From: Tubulanus polymorphus
Lineage: Eukaryota; Nemertea; Palaeonemertea; Tubulaniformes; Tubulanidae
NCBI RefSeq assembly: GCF_964204645.1
Contig: NC_134028.1
Span: 10,147,001 to 10,211,000, forward strand
Length of the DNA: 64,000 nt
Reading direction: 5' to 3'
Shown here one piece after another: positions 11,168 through 21,007 of the stretch. How positions within the stretch are numbered: position 1 is the first letter of the stretch; every line of letters starts with the position of its first letter. Below the pieces are notes generated by a model that saw only the letters and a program-made list of their open reading frames with translations, was not told the origin of the DNA and did not search any database. Both the position numbers and the translations under genes were made by a program.

Positions 11168-11819
11168 ACTGTTATTGCATTTAGTTGTACTAGTATGTTA
11201 AATTTTAGTTTTTTGTTGTATTGTTCATTTTTATCAAATGATTTATAAGCACTTCAGGGGCAATGATAAGTTTCCTTTACTTAAGAAAGGTGGCGCTTTG
11301 GTAAATGTGTGTTAGTTATCATGGTAGAATCAATTTAGGATTTTGAGAGTTAAGGGACTGGGTGCCCTTAAGGGGGAGGGTATGTTGATGCCAGAACGTA
11401 TGGTATGGTGGCGCCCCCTTTTATGGTGCTCCCTGTTCCAGAAGTATAGCTGCAGGGCAGAACACGTTGTTGTAAGTTTATTTTAGTTTATATTGAGATA
11501 TGAAGATGTTAAACCTTTCGGATTTTTAAGGTCATTTTGTATTTTTCTAGAAATCTCGATATTCGGAGCTTGAATTATGTAAACAGCGGCTGCAGTGTTT
11601 TGTATGTGGAACTTCTGTGTACCATTACTGTTAGTGTTACAATTGGTTGGAACAACTGTACTGTTTGGAACAAATAAAGGAACGAAATCGAGCATATATC
11701 AAGAGCGAAATACGTCCTGGTTATTATTGGTATCGTCTGTTGGATTTTCGATGCTATACAGGTGAAATGATGCTGACCGTCTTCACTCTCATCAATGCCT
11801 CTTAAAAAACAATACAGGG
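11168..11819. other. Intergenic, nothing recognised
   Basis: Moderately AT-rich sequence between the outer BEL element and a small acidic ORF. I see no coding potential with recognisable similarity and no paired repeats. Confidence 0.5.
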
Positions 11820-12059
11820 GTGAGGGAAGCAAACGGGCGAGAGGAGGACAAACGAACAGCGGCATTGAGTGAATTCACCACCAGAGAAGAAACAACTCCA
11901 CCCGGAGAAGATATCGATACATTTTCCTATTACGGTAACAGCCAAGAGAAACAAATAGAACCAGATGAAGAGATTGAAGAAAAAGAACCGACACCAGAGC
12001 CGCAACCACAGTCACTGGAACATGCAGTGAGACAAGAACCAAAACCAAGAAGAAGATGA
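11820..12059 (+). CDS. Short acidic, proline- and glutamate-rich ORF of unknown function
   Basis: An open frame of about 79 codons starts with GTG, so the real start or an upstream splice site is unknown. Composition is strongly charged with a Pro/Glu tail (EKEPTPEPQPQS) and a basic end (PKPRRR). It ends about 30 bp before a stray fragment of the Polinton ATPase gene, so it may be part of an older, rearranged element. No domain is recognised; it may equally be a chance ORF. Confidence 0.25.
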   Translation: MREANGREEDKRTAALSEFTTREETTPPGEDIDTFSYYGNSQEKQIEPDEEIEEKEPTPEPQPQSLEHAVRQEPKPRRR

Positions 12060-12090
12060 AAATAGATTTTATTTAAAACAATTAACAGAA

Positions 12091-12257
12091 TACAATTATT
12101 TAAATTTTCTTTTACTGTTTTAGGATCTAATATAATAAATTTATTATTTCTAGTAATATTTCTATCATAAGTTTGATTAAATTCATACGTTGGGCAAAAT
12201 AATACTATATTATCAAAATAGTTTTCATAAACAGTTTCTAATAAATTTAATATAAAA
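12091..12257 (-). pseudogene. Detached duplicate of part of the Polinton packaging ATPase gene
   Basis: These 167 bases match 15608-15774 inside the ATPase gene with only about one difference in my reading (offset 3517). The fragment covers the middle of the gene between the Walker A and Walker B parts. It lies outside the Polinton left terminal repeat. It is therefore a relic of a second copy, or the product of a local rearrangement. Confidence 0.85.
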
Positions 12258-12296
12258 CTTTAGACATAGGACATGCAACTTTAGACATAGGACATC
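12257..12296. repeat. Short direct repeat
   Basis: ACTTTAGACATAGGACAT occurs twice with a four-base spacer, directly at the edge of the detached ATPase fragment. It probably marks the rearrangement junction. Confidence 0.6.
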
Positions 12297-12429
12297 AAAG
12301 TTGAAAACTTTTTTTAATGAAACAATGGATAAATTCAATATAATTTATACTTCATTGATCCAATTATGAGAAAATAATTTCATTTCTTAAATTTGCACTT
12401 TAATTTCAAAGGCCTCCATCAATGTATGT

Positions 12430-12886
12430 TTGAAGCTATATAAAGCTCCGATATCGGGGCCCGCTAGTGACGTTCAACTACCACCTAACAACAGCTCTTC
12501 TGTATATGCAACGGTTCTACGCATGTACGAGGATGCACACCGCCAGAAGCTGTTACACTGGAATCAGGCATCAGTGATTAGAATAGCACTGGTAGCAAAG
12601 GACATTCCGAAACAATTCCGAATGCACTTACCACTGCGAGTGATCGATACCGATAAAAATCAAGACTACTCTTGAGACTGGGCTAAACAGTTACCACAAA
12701 CATGCCTGGACTTGATGAAAATGTCGATCCGTCACCACGACACGATGACGGAATACTTTCGCAAGAAGGTCAACTCCATCATGGCCGAATTCCTGAAGAT
12801 GTCCGGTTCATCGCAGCTACTACTAAACACGGCTGAAGCCGAGGTGGAATCGAAGAATATTGTACTGCAAAGAAATCAACTATAGG
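12430..12886 (+). pseudogene. Unrecognised ORF with one in-frame stop
   Basis: An open frame runs through a single TGA at 12673-12675 and goes on for about 70 more codons in the same frame, ending near 12886. The predicted protein is mostly helical-looking with a stretch rich in Lys, Met and Leu (MTEYFRKKVNSIMAEFLKM). A proline- and threonine-rich stretch follows in another frame (12890-13035), suggesting a further frameshift. I do not recognise the family. It lies just left of the Polinton and may belong to a different element. Confidence 0.4.
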
Positions 12887-13163
12887 CCTATCATCATCAC
12901 CAAATCCGGTACAAACAGTATTTAACACACCACCTCCACCTCTACCAGTTAGGACTACACCAGTTAGGACTACAGTTACATCACAACTGCAGTCATCTAC
13001 AAAAGTAACCCCAGTTCATTCACTCCAAGGTATTTGAATTGAAATGGTCTTTAATTTTAGCTTGTTTCGATACATGTAAAATGAATGAATGAATATATAA
13101 TTTAATTGAAGCCTAAAATAAAAGGTTCAGCTTTACATTGTGATGAAAGTGCACAAACCTGAA

Positions 13164-13225
13164 AGTAATTGGAAGATGTGGGTTTCAGATCAGAGGGCGA
13201 GAGGGCGAAACACCACTCATCACCA
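13164..13225 (+). repeat. Polinton left terminal inverted repeat
   Basis: Starts AGTAATTGGAAGATGTGG and pairs with 28816-28877 over 62 bases with one difference near base 46. This is shorter than is usual for Polinton TIRs. Confidence 0.85.
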
Positions 13226-13520
13226 AAAGTAATAATTCAATTGAGTATGAGACACCACTCATCACAGCTAGGCTCTAGTGAGAACGGACGATTGCTCTGT
13301 GATACACATATACAGTGAGTGCGCGTAACAACATCTGCGCGTGGATTGAACGATACAGTGAGTCTCTACTGAGAACGGTTATTAACGCGTGTGCTATTAC
13401 TGTAGTACAGTGATTGCGTGTCAACTGTACCCAGATAAATAGATGCTGTGAGGCTTGGGTGAGAACGGTTAATAGCGTGTTTGTTATATACAAGGGGAAG
13501 TAATCCCCACTCATCACCAC
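13226..13520. repeat. Subterminal insertion with imperfect repeats in the left end
   Basis: The motif CACCACTCATCAC recurs near 13210, 13248 and 13507, and TGAGAACGG recurs near 13278, 13368 and 13461 (about 90-bp spacing). The right end lacks this block: there the TIR runs directly to the first start codon. The sequence just before the left gene (13507-13550) again matches the inner right end. The left end therefore looks like a TIR split by about 280 bp of locally duplicated sequence. Confidence 0.65.
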
Positions 13521-13542
13521 AAATAATTTGTTTTCCTTATAA

Positions 13543-13848
13543 ATGGGAGATAGAAAAGCATTCTTAGCAACAATAAATAACAGAATAAAACCAGCAAAAA
13601 AACAATTTGAAATAAAAAAGTTAGTTGATGTTACAAAAGAAATTGAACATAAAATATTGAAATTAGAAAAGATAAAAACTAAATATGGAGAGAAAGTATC
13701 AGCGAATTTAAGCTACTGTAATGTTAGCACATCGCGAGAATTTAAAGTGTTTTTACCTGATAAATGGGTTTCATTGAGTACAGAGGAATTAAAAGATTTA
13801 GAAGGATTTAAAATAATCTATCATGGGAAAAATAATGGATATAAATAA
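13543..13848 (+). CDS. Small basic Polinton protein of unknown function (101 aa)
   Basis: This is the leftmost gene and one of only two on the plus strand. The start is preceded by TTATAAATG, the motif shared by most genes of the element. The N-terminal half is lysine-rich and helical-looking; the C-terminal half has a hydrophobic beta-like segment (REFKVFLPDKWVSL) followed by an acidic stretch. I do not recognise a known domain. Position at the element end and strand resemble small accessory ORFs of other Polintons. The frame is intact. Confidence 0.6.
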   Translation: MGDRKAFLATINNRIKPAKKQFEIKKLVDVTKEIEHKILKLEKIKTKYGEKVSANLSYCNVSTSREFKVFLPDKWVSLSTEELKDLEGFKIIYHGKNNGYK

Positions 13849-14050
13849 TAAAGATGGCCATCATGATTTAGAAATTGTTGATTAAATTTAAAAAAATAAA
13901 TTAATAAAAATAATGAATATCTAGAATCCGAAATGACTTATCTGGACAATTTAATTGCTCCGCATAGATGGTACCATAAACGGCACCCACACAGTGATAG
14001 ACAAAAGTAGTGAGATATTCAATTATTTTTTTTGCTTTTTTTCTAAAATA

Positions 14051-14419
14051 TTAATCCATTTTTTTAATTATCAATTTTGGAATTTCAGAAGTACTTTCAT
14101 TTTTGATAGCAGTTGGTTCAGAATTACTAATATCATGAATTTTATTTGATTTCTTATACCAATTACACCCAATCAAAATGAATACAATTACAAATCCAAC
14201 TGTAAAATATAAATATTTATCAAATATTCTATTATCAGAAGGAGTAGAAATAACAATATTTTCACCATTTTTATTAACATTTTTATTACTTATTTTTTCT
14301 TTTACAGCTTTTTTATATTCTTGTGATTTAATTCCTAATTGCCGAGACCATTTAATTTGCTTCTGAGTTCTCGGTTTTTTCTTCACAGTTAATTCCTTCA
14401 CTTCTTTCACCTCGCTCAT
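14051..14419 (-). CDS. Single-pass membrane protein of the Polinton (122 aa)
   Basis: A basic N-terminal half rich in Lys, Glu and Val is followed by one hydrophobic segment around residues 70-87 (YFTVGFVIVFILIGCNW) and a Ser/Lys-rich tail. The start sits in AATAAATG and overlaps the end of the next upstream small gene. The function is unknown; small membrane proteins are common in virion gene clusters of this group. The frame is intact. Confidence 0.6.
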   Translation of the reverse strand: MSEVKEVKELTVKKKPRTQKQIKWSRQLGIKSQEYKKAVKEKISNKNVNKNGENIVISTPSDNRIFDKYLYFTVGFVIVFILIGCNWYKKSNKIHDISNSEPTAIKNESTSEIPKLIIKKMD

Positions 14420-14422
14420 TTA

Positions 14423-14539
14423 TTATAGAAATATTTTTACTTTCAATATTTGAAATGTTATAACCCCAGTTGATAATAATGTCATAAATCCGCCTAATTG
14501 AAATGATAAATATCCAATCCATTTATTTAATTCAGTCAT
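14423..14539 (-). CDS. Micro-ORF, 38-aa hydrophobic peptide
   Basis: A short open frame between two minus-strand genes encodes a peptide with one hydrophobic segment (IGYLSFQLGGFMTLLSTGVI). Its stop lies a few bases before the next gene's start. Its start codon lacks the TAAATG context of its neighbours (GTTATG). Compact packing and composition support a real gene, but no similarity is recognised. Confidence 0.45.
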   Translation of the reverse strand: MTELNKWIGYLSFQLGGFMTLLSTGVITFQILKVKIFL

Positions 14540-14554
14540 AACTAAATAGTCATT

Positions 14555-14956
14555 TTATGAATCGGAATATAATCTATTTTCATCTTCAATTGGTAGTATA
14601 TAATTACATAATTTACCATAACCTTTTACTACATTTTCTGATATCGCGTCATTAATTCTAGCTGTTCTCGCGGCTTCATAAATCTTAAATAATCTAATAA
14701 TTTCAACTGATTTCATTGTATCTAATTCATTATAAGTTAAATTTTTATCGACAAAATTTTTACATTTTCCAGATGCTATTAATATTTCTAATTGATGTTT
14801 GCAATAAAGATAATATTCATAATTATTATTTGTTGTAACATTATTTAAAGCATCATCATCTGGAATTAATTTGTTTTCTGTTATTCCTAAATCATCTAAA
14901 GTTTTTTCAATTGGAACATCACCATTTTTAGATTTTATTTTCTTTTCACCTACCAT
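14555..14956 (-). CDS. Acidic Polinton protein of unknown function (133 aa)
   Basis: The start codon is in TATAAATGG. The protein is charged at the N-terminus (lysine-rich first ten residues), has a short acidic stretch (IPDDDALNN), and a helical C-terminal half (MKSVEIIRLFKIYEAARTARIN). No membrane segment or known motif is seen. It lies between the tandem repeats at 14990-15235 and the small membrane proteins. The frame is intact. Confidence 0.55.
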   Translation of the reverse strand: MVGEKKIKSKNGDVPIEKTLDDLGITENKLIPDDDALNNVTTNNNYEYYLYCKHQLEILIASGKCKNFVDKNLTYNELDTMKSVEIIRLFKIYEAARTARINDAISENVVKGYGKLCNYILPIEDENRLYSDS

Positions 14957-14989
14957 TTATATAACAAAAAAATTAGTTGTGATGTTGCA

Positions 14990-15235
14990 ACTAGAATTCA
15001 ACTAGAATGTAACTAGAATTCAACTAGATTAACAAGCTAGTTGAAATATTGTTATTTTTGTTTATTTCTTGTTAAATCTAGTTGATTTTTGTTCCAACTA
15101 CCAATAACTAGAATTCAACTAGAATGTAACTAGAATTAAACTAGATTAACAAGCTAGTTACCATATTGTTAAAATCTAGTTGATTTTTGTTACAAATACC
15201 AATAACTAGAATTCAACTAGATTAACAAACTAATT
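14990..15235. repeat. Intergenic array of ACTAGAATTCAACTAGA repeats
   Basis: Three imperfect units start near 14990, 15107 and 15205 (steps of 117 and 98 bp). Each is built from shorter, partly palindromic motifs such as ACTAGAATTCAACTAG and AACAAGCTAGTT. It is the only sizeable non-coding gap in the minus-strand cluster and lies downstream of the ATPase stop. It could act as a terminator, enhancer or replication element; none is proven. Confidence 0.8.
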
Positions 15236-15239
15236 GAAT

Positions 15240-15848
15240 TTAAATAAATTCATATTTAAATGGGTGTTGTAATCTAAATAGTAATTTTGATCTTTTAATA
15301 TTTTTCAACTTATCCATATATTCATTATGTAAATCATGTGGAATAATATCATTTTCCTCAAGTGCATTTTTCATTGATTTTCTATCTTTATTGTAGAATA
15401 AAACTAGAAATCTTATATTCTCCCTAAAGTCTTTAACAATTAAATTATATTTTTGATTTAAAACCCATGTTGTTATCCCAAAATGTCTCCCAGAGAAAGC
15501 TACATAACATAACTCACTTTCTCTAACTTTTGAATCATGTAAATTTGCGCAATCATCTATGATAAATAATGTATTTGATCCTTTATAAATATCAATTGCT
15601 ATTTTAATACAATTATTTAAATTTTCTTTTACTGTTTTAGGATCTAATATAATAAATTTATTATTTCTAGTAATATTTCTATCATAAGTTTGATTAAATT
15701 CATACGTTGGGCAAAATAATACTATATTATCAAAATAGTTTTCATAAACAGTTTCTAATAAATTCAATATAAAATAAGTTTTTCCACAATTTGTTACGCC
15801 AGATATTAACATATTATGAGGCTCAAATATAAATAATTCTTTATTCAT
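15240..15848 (-). CDS. FtsK/HerA-type genome-packaging ATPase (202 aa)
   Basis: This is the A32-like ATPase that pumps DNA into capsids in Polintons, adintoviruses and NCLDVs. A Walker A motif is at residues 17-25 (GVTNCGKTY) and a Walker B motif near 95-100 (LFIIDD), followed by a conserved segment near 125 (FSGRHFGITTWVLNQ), where such ATPases carry their sensor residue. Length is typical of the family. The start ATG directly follows the integrase stop in TATAAATG, so the two genes abut. The frame is intact. A fragment of this gene is duplicated outside the element at 12091-12257. Confidence 0.9.
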   Translation of the reverse strand: MNKELFIFEPHNMLISGVTNCGKTYFILNLLETVYENYFDNIVLFCPTYEFNQTYDRNITRNNKFIILDPKTVKENLNNCIKIAIDIYKGSNTLFIIDDCANLHDSKVRESELCYVAFSGRHFGITTWVLNQKYNLIVKDFRENIRFLVLFYNKDRKSMKNALEENDIIPHDLHNEYMDKLKNIKRSKLLFRLQHPFKYEFI

Positions 15849-16976
15849 TTATATATTTTTAATTTTACTTGATAATATCCATTCATTGAATTTATCTGAC
15901 CATCCAACCCATTTTACTAAAGAATATTTTTTTCTTTTAATAGTTTTTGTTTTTAATACTTTTTCAATTTTATATTCTTGTTCTAGATTTTCAGTAGTTA
16001 AACTTAATTCTTCTTCGTAAAAGTAGCCATCAACTTCTTCACCATCTAAATCTTCTAATTTATAGACATATGGTTTTGTTGTTATTACCTTTTTTATTTT
16101 ATATATTTCTCTAGTAAAATTTCGATCGTATCCTTTATCAAATATCTTTTTATACTTAGAAATTCTAACATTTTGACCAACTTTAAATTTAGGTTCACCA
16201 AAATCATCTACAAGAAATGCTCCATATAAATTATTCCAAACAATTTCAGCATTTTCAGGTTTTCTAGCATCAATAGGTTTCATTCCAATAGAAGAATGAT
16301 AAGAATTATTATATCCTTCTATCAATTTTGGTAAAACATCAATCCATTTAAAAGTATTATTTGCTGTAAAATATTTCCACATTCTTGTTCTTAATGTTCT
16401 ATTAAATCGTTCAACAACTGCTGCTTTTTTATCTGATTTTGTTGAAAAATATTTAATATTATGATTATCTAAGAGTTCATGAACAAGTGAATTATCAAAC
16501 TCTTTTCCATCATCAAATTGTATTTTTTCTGGTTTTAGTTTATCATCCAAAAAAAATTTTCTTAAAACATTTGATGTTTGTACAGCATATTTTCTATAAA
16601 GTGGGAAACTCCATACATAACGACTAAAAATATCAATTATATTCAATAACCACCAATAATCATTATTATCTTTCTTAACATTTTTCATATCAATTAAATC
16701 TCCTTGCTACTGTTGATCTACATAACTTACCATAGTTTTACGAGTTTTATATTTTCTAACAATTTTTTTATGTGTTGTATATGTTGGTTGTTCTAACATA
16801 AATTCATTTATATCTTTATATTTAACTATATTTTGTGGGATTATCTCATCTAATTTATCTTGTTTTACTTTACGCCATATATTTTTAGTAGAAGAATAAG
16901 CAACCGAACTCTCAGGGTTGTAATATAAATTTCTTAAATATTTTTCTTTAGTATTAGGAGTTTTTTTACCACCCAT
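15849..16976 (-). pseudogene. int: Polinton retroviral-type integrase with C-terminal chromodomain, one nonsense codon
   Basis: The integrase catalyses insertion of the linear element. The N-terminal 89 codons (16710-16976) and the main part (15849-16688) are in the same frame, separated by TAG at 16707-16709. The DDE core is visible: the first aspartate in GDLIDM just after the stop, the second in FDDGKEF about 60 residues on, and the glutamate in VVERFNRT. The end (about 240-279 of the downstream part) is a chromodomain (YKIEKVLKTK...SLVKWVGW). The start is in TATAAATGG. The break falls just before the first catalytic aspartate, so the copy is probably inactive unless the TAG is read through. 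Confidence 0.88.
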
Positions 16977-17006
16977 TTATATATCCTTAATTTTAACTTT
17001 ATATTT

Positions 17007-18207
17007 CTAATATTGAATACTATCTAATTGTGAATTTACAATATTTAATTGTGCGTCAGATATAATATAAATATGCATTTTAAAATTTTTGTCCCCTCTT
17101 TTCTTCGCCATGAATAATTGTATTCCATCTTTAGTGTTCTGTAGTTTTTTCCCAGAACCATGTAATGAATTATCCTCTGTTGTTCTAAAATCTAACCATA
17201 ATGCATATTTATTACCGGTATAATAATCAATTTGATTAATATTACAATTTTCAGATGATTTTACTTTTTCATTCATAAAATGTTTTCTAATTTCTGGCCA
17301 TTGATCAATCATTCTCATTCCTTGACAAAATATTTTATTTGCTATTCCTGCGATAGTTATTTCAACTTTTGTTATTTCAGGATTATAATAATTATCTACC
17401 TTTATTGCGCCATTAGAATATGTTGCAATAGTAAAAAATATTAATATACCTTTAATAGATCTTCTTGGGAAGTTAATATTCCCATTAATTATTTCATCAT
17501 TTGCATTCATAGTTACAGTTTTAAATTTATCAATATAATCATATAATAATGAAAATCCTTGATTGTATTGAGTTTGAATTGTGCTAGCAATATTTTCATT
17601 AGTTACTGTGTTATATTCTAAACATATATTCGATAATTTATAACCCATATCTTTAACAACGCTAGATAATACAATTTCATTTACAGGAGCAAATGTTATC
17701 TCAAATATAATATCTTCTTGAATTGCATATTTATATAAAGGTGCATTGTTATTTATCAATTCAAAGTCTAATGGAATTTTATATTTGCTTCCATAAATCT
17801 TTTTAATCAAATTATCTGTGGCACGAGTTACTATTGCGTCATTAGCTCCTGATCTTAATTTATTATGGTTTTCCGATTGAATACCCTGAAATATCATGTT
17901 ATTTCTATTTTCTTTAGTTAACCATAAATCTTTATAATGCATAAATAAATTATAATCATCTAATGAGAAAACTGTTTCTGGACCAATCTTTATAATTAAT
18001 TTTTTAATCAAATATCTCCCAACATTATCGACAACATAATAATTATCATGACCAGTTACTTTTATATCGGCTGATAAATAAATACTGTTTGGAACATAAA
18101 AAGTATTTTGTGTTAATCTAGGAATTCTAACATATAAAGTTTCATCATGCTTTAATAGCATTAGATATTCTAGAAATCTTAGAAGGACTTATATAACTCC
18201 CACTCAT
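17007..18207 (-). pseudogene. Major capsid protein (double jelly-roll hexon type), frameshift near the N-terminus
   Basis: A 384-codon frame (17007-18161) has length, gene position (between integrase and a coiled-coil gene) and features of Polinton/adintovirus hexon proteins, including an N-terminal strand pattern (YVRIPRLTQNTFYVPNS) and a C-terminal region rich in aromatic and Asn residues. The family start appears to lie upstream at 18205-18207, in AAATAAATG. From there a short frame (MSGSYISPSKI...) runs into the main frame with a one-base offset near 18142-18152 and hits a stop. I infer a single-base indel there. If the downstream ATG were used the protein would lack about 18 residues. 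Confidence 0.75.
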
Positions 18208-18226
18208 TTATTTAACAAATAATTAA

Positions 18227-19532
18227 TTATTTATTTTTGATCATGTTTACTAAACCAAAAATAATAGCACTTACAACTGTAATTAAAAATAAAATAATAT
18301 GTTCAGCAAAAAAGTTAAGAATATTCCCAGCAGATTTCAATATAAAACCAACAATTGATGCAATAACTCCTGGCAATGCTGCAGCAGATTTTTTAGATAG
18401 TTCCCATAAATATTTTGCTAATTTCTTTAAACCATCCTTAACTTTATCTTGTATAGAATTATTATCATTCGGGGGTTTATCCGGTTTATTGGGAGTAGGA
18501 GTAGATTTCAAAGCATTTGATATTGCTAAACCAATTGTTGTAAATAACATAGTTACAGCTGTTAGAATTGAAAGAATTGTTATTCCTTCTAATTTAAATA
18601 ATAACTTTATTCTATCTTTTAATGATATTTCAGAATTTGGTTTAATCAACAAATCTTTAAAAATAACTTTTAATCTATTAATATTATAATCATATGATTT
18701 TAACAATAATTTAATTTCTTCTTTTTGTAATTCTATGTTATATTCTAAATCATCTTTTTCTTTTTCTAAACGTAATTCATTTTGCCTATATTCTATTTCA
18801 TCAATTACTTGATGATCTAAATCAGACTTTAATTGTTCTATTTCTTTATTTTTATCAGTTAATTCTTTTTCTAAAGTTCTAATTTTAAAATCTCTTATAC
18901 TTTTATCATGCGCAATTTTATTAGATGCAAGTCTTATACTAATAATTTCTCTAATTGCTTTATCAGAAAATATATCTAAATCTCCTAATTCTTGATCTGT
19001 TGCATCAATTAATCCATTAGGTAAAAGTTTTTCAATTGTAACTTTATTTGATTTAAGTTTACTATTTTTGGAAGTTATATTCTGTTCAGAAGTTGTTTCT
19101 GTTTCTGATTTCTTTTTGATTATTCCAAATAATTCATTAATTCTTTGTTTAAATACATCTATATTATCATCTATTTCTTTTTGTGTAACATCAGTTATTT
19201 CATTACTATTACTTATTATTTTAATTCTATCTGGTTTTAATTTTTCTAAAGTTGATTCTGATAATATTTTATTTTTATTATTTTTATTTATAAATGATAT
19301 CAATATAATAATCACCTTTCAAACGATAATAACATTTACCATTATCTAAAAATTTTAATTGATCTGCTAAAAGTCCAACGTCTTCATCATTTATATTAAG
19401 TTTAGATTTTTCAATTAAATCTTCTAATTTAGGTATTTTGTTTAAATTATCTAAATCTTGTTTTACTAAATCTGGGTCTAAATTTTCAGGATTTAATTGT
19501 GATTCAGCATTTTTTATATAATCAGGCATATT
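18227..19532 (-). pseudogene. Long coiled-coil membrane protein of the virion cluster, frameshifted
   Basis: Two overlapping frames probably form one gene. An N-terminal 80 or so codons (19284-19532) are rich in Asp, Asn, Leu and Lys. They end at TAA just after the frame of the larger part (18227-19315) opens. The larger part has a long coiled coil (about residues 145-215, EKELTDKNKEIEQLKSDLD), a hydrophobic segment near 240-265, a proline-rich linker (STPTPNKPDKPPND), an amphipathic Lys/Ala region and a C-terminal membrane segment (about 335-357). No methionine start is seen for the larger part, which supports one broken gene. Such proteins sit beside the capsid gene in Polintons and may act in the virion or membrane penetration. 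Confidence 0.6.
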
Positions 19533-19588
19533 CAAATTATTATTATATTCTGGCTCATTACCATCATTAAAACTTGTTTCATTAAAAC

Positions 19589-20089
19589 TTAATCTATATT
19601 AAATTCATTACAAATTTTATAAAACTTTGATAAATTAATATTATTATCTAATTCTTTAAAATATCTTGATCCTGGTAAAGCGCACTCTAATTCATTTAAT
19701 ATTATTCTGATTTGAAAGTATGTATGAAATCTAAATAAACTTTGAATTAATTTATATTTAGAATTATTCAAATGATCATTCCAACTAATTCCACAACCTG
19801 TTGTTGCGCAATAAACAGCAAAATTTAATTGGTTCTGCCAATACTTCATATTAGATTTTAATAACCATTGTTTTTCATCTTTCAATTTTTTAAAATTAAT
19901 TAAATATACATGAAATATATTTTCCATCGTTGCATTAAAATTATTAGTTTCAGTAACATAAATTTCTAAATTAGTTAATGAATCTAAAACTTCATTTCTA
20001 TATGTAATATCTTTATTAAAATCTATTGCTGGAATATTATATTTAATTGATTTATCATATTGGAAAGCTTTTGGAAAACTATCTACCAT
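19589..20089 (-). CDS. Conserved-looking virion-cluster protein (166 aa), function unknown
   Basis: Intact frame with its start in AAATAAATGG. The centre has many aromatic residues (KYWQNQLNFAVYCATT), followed by CGISWNDHL and a helical C-terminus. The segment around YCATTGCGIS resembles a block I associate with unnamed Polinton/adintovirus proteins, but I cannot verify this here. It lies between the coiled-coil gene and a small membrane protein, in the block that encodes particle proteins. Confidence 0.6.
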   Translation of the reverse strand: MVDSFPKAFQYDKSIKYNIPAIDFNKDITYRNEVLDSLTNLEIYVTETNNFNATMENIFHVYLINFKKLKDEKQWLLKSNMKYWQNQLNFAVYCATTGCGISWNDHLNNSKYKLIQSLFRFHTYFQIRIILNELECALPGSRYFKELDNNINLSKFYKICNEFNID

Positions 20090-20105
20090 TTATTTAATAA
20101 AACAA

Positions 20106-20540
20106 TTAATAATTTATTAATTCTTTTAATAATTTATCTTGTTCTTCAACTGTTATATGGCCATTTAAACTTATTATATAATCTAGTGTGTTCTTTAATT
20201 TATTAATTTCTTTTATATTAGTTTTAATTTTTTCTTTATTACTTTTTATATTTAATTTTGAACTTATACCGGTTAAAACACTTGAACTTAATCCTAACAC
20301 ACCAATTGATATAGCTAAAGGTGTTAATGGGCTGAATATTGCTAAAAATGTTATTACAGAACTAATTGTAACCGAACCACTTATAATCAAATAATATATA
20401 ATTTTACTTTTTAAATATTTTTTCTTTTTTATCTTTAAGTCACTTTCAAATTCTTATATTTGTTTTTCTAAATATATTTTTAATTTAGTTTTATTTATAT
20501 CATGAGGAATGATATCAATACTATCAACTTTATCTTCCAT
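20106..20540 (-). pseudogene. Small membrane protein with one in-frame stop
   Basis: The start at 20538-20540 has the AAATAAATGG context. The frame is open for 28 codons, meets TAA at 20454-20456, then continues open to 20106 in the same frame. The downstream part has two hydrophobic stretches (VTISSVITFLAIFSPLTPLAISIGV, given here in part) and a Lys/Asn/Ile-rich helical tail. Total length would be about 144 residues. The membrane segments suggest a virion or fusion-pore role, but this is only inferred. Confidence 0.55.
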
Positions 20541-20559
20541 TTATTTAGAAAAAAAATTA

Positions 20560-20982
20560 CTAATTAGTAAATTTATATGCTACAAATATAACAATAACAG
20601 TTCCACCTAAAATCCATATTATTTCATATTTCTGTTGTTCTTTACTTGGGGTATAATAATCTGATAATTTAGGTTTGTATAGATGTAATTTTTCTTTATT
20701 GGTTACTGCGTTATATAAACTCATTGCATCATCAACTGATTGAAAATCTCTATGTGAAATCTTCTGATCATATAATTCTTTATTGATGTAATCCATATAG
20801 TTTTATCTCTTTTCTCTATATTCTTCTGCAGCTTTATTGTATTTCTCTAACGCTAAGTTATGTCTTCTTTGTTCTCCTAATGAACTATTTTTATCAATAT
20901 GTTTAAATAAATAACCACCACCAGTAAATGCTAAAGCGTTAACAATTGCCGATCCTATAATTGTTATAATTGCAGAAGCCAT
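20560..20982 (-). pseudogene. Small virion-cluster protein split in two frames
   Basis: A 59-codon frame (20803-20982, not longer than many chance ORFs but with the TTAATAAATGG start context) encodes a hydrophobic N-terminus (ASAIITIIGSAIVNALAF) and a helical end (HNLALEKYNKAAEEYREKR). Its stop overlaps the start of a 78-codon frame (20560-20796) that continues the helix (DYINKELYDQKI) and ends in a membrane segment (IIWILGGTVIVIFVAYKF). In other Polintons I believe these two parts are one protein, so a frameshift near 20795-20805 is likely. Two separate overlapping genes remain possible. Confidence 0.5.
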
Positions 20983-21007
20983 TTATTAAGTAAAAGAAAT
21001 TATGCAT

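Noticed and set aside
18237-18689. 150-codon plus-strand frame opposite the coiled-coil gene (also 19068, 20188, 25099)
   Set aside because: These are antisense shadows in very AT-rich coding DNA; the minus-strand genes have the domains.
19284-19315. Overlapping start of a separate 362-codon gene at 19315
   Set aside because: The first codon would be GTG, not ATG, and lacks the TAAATG context; a frameshift within one gene is more likely.
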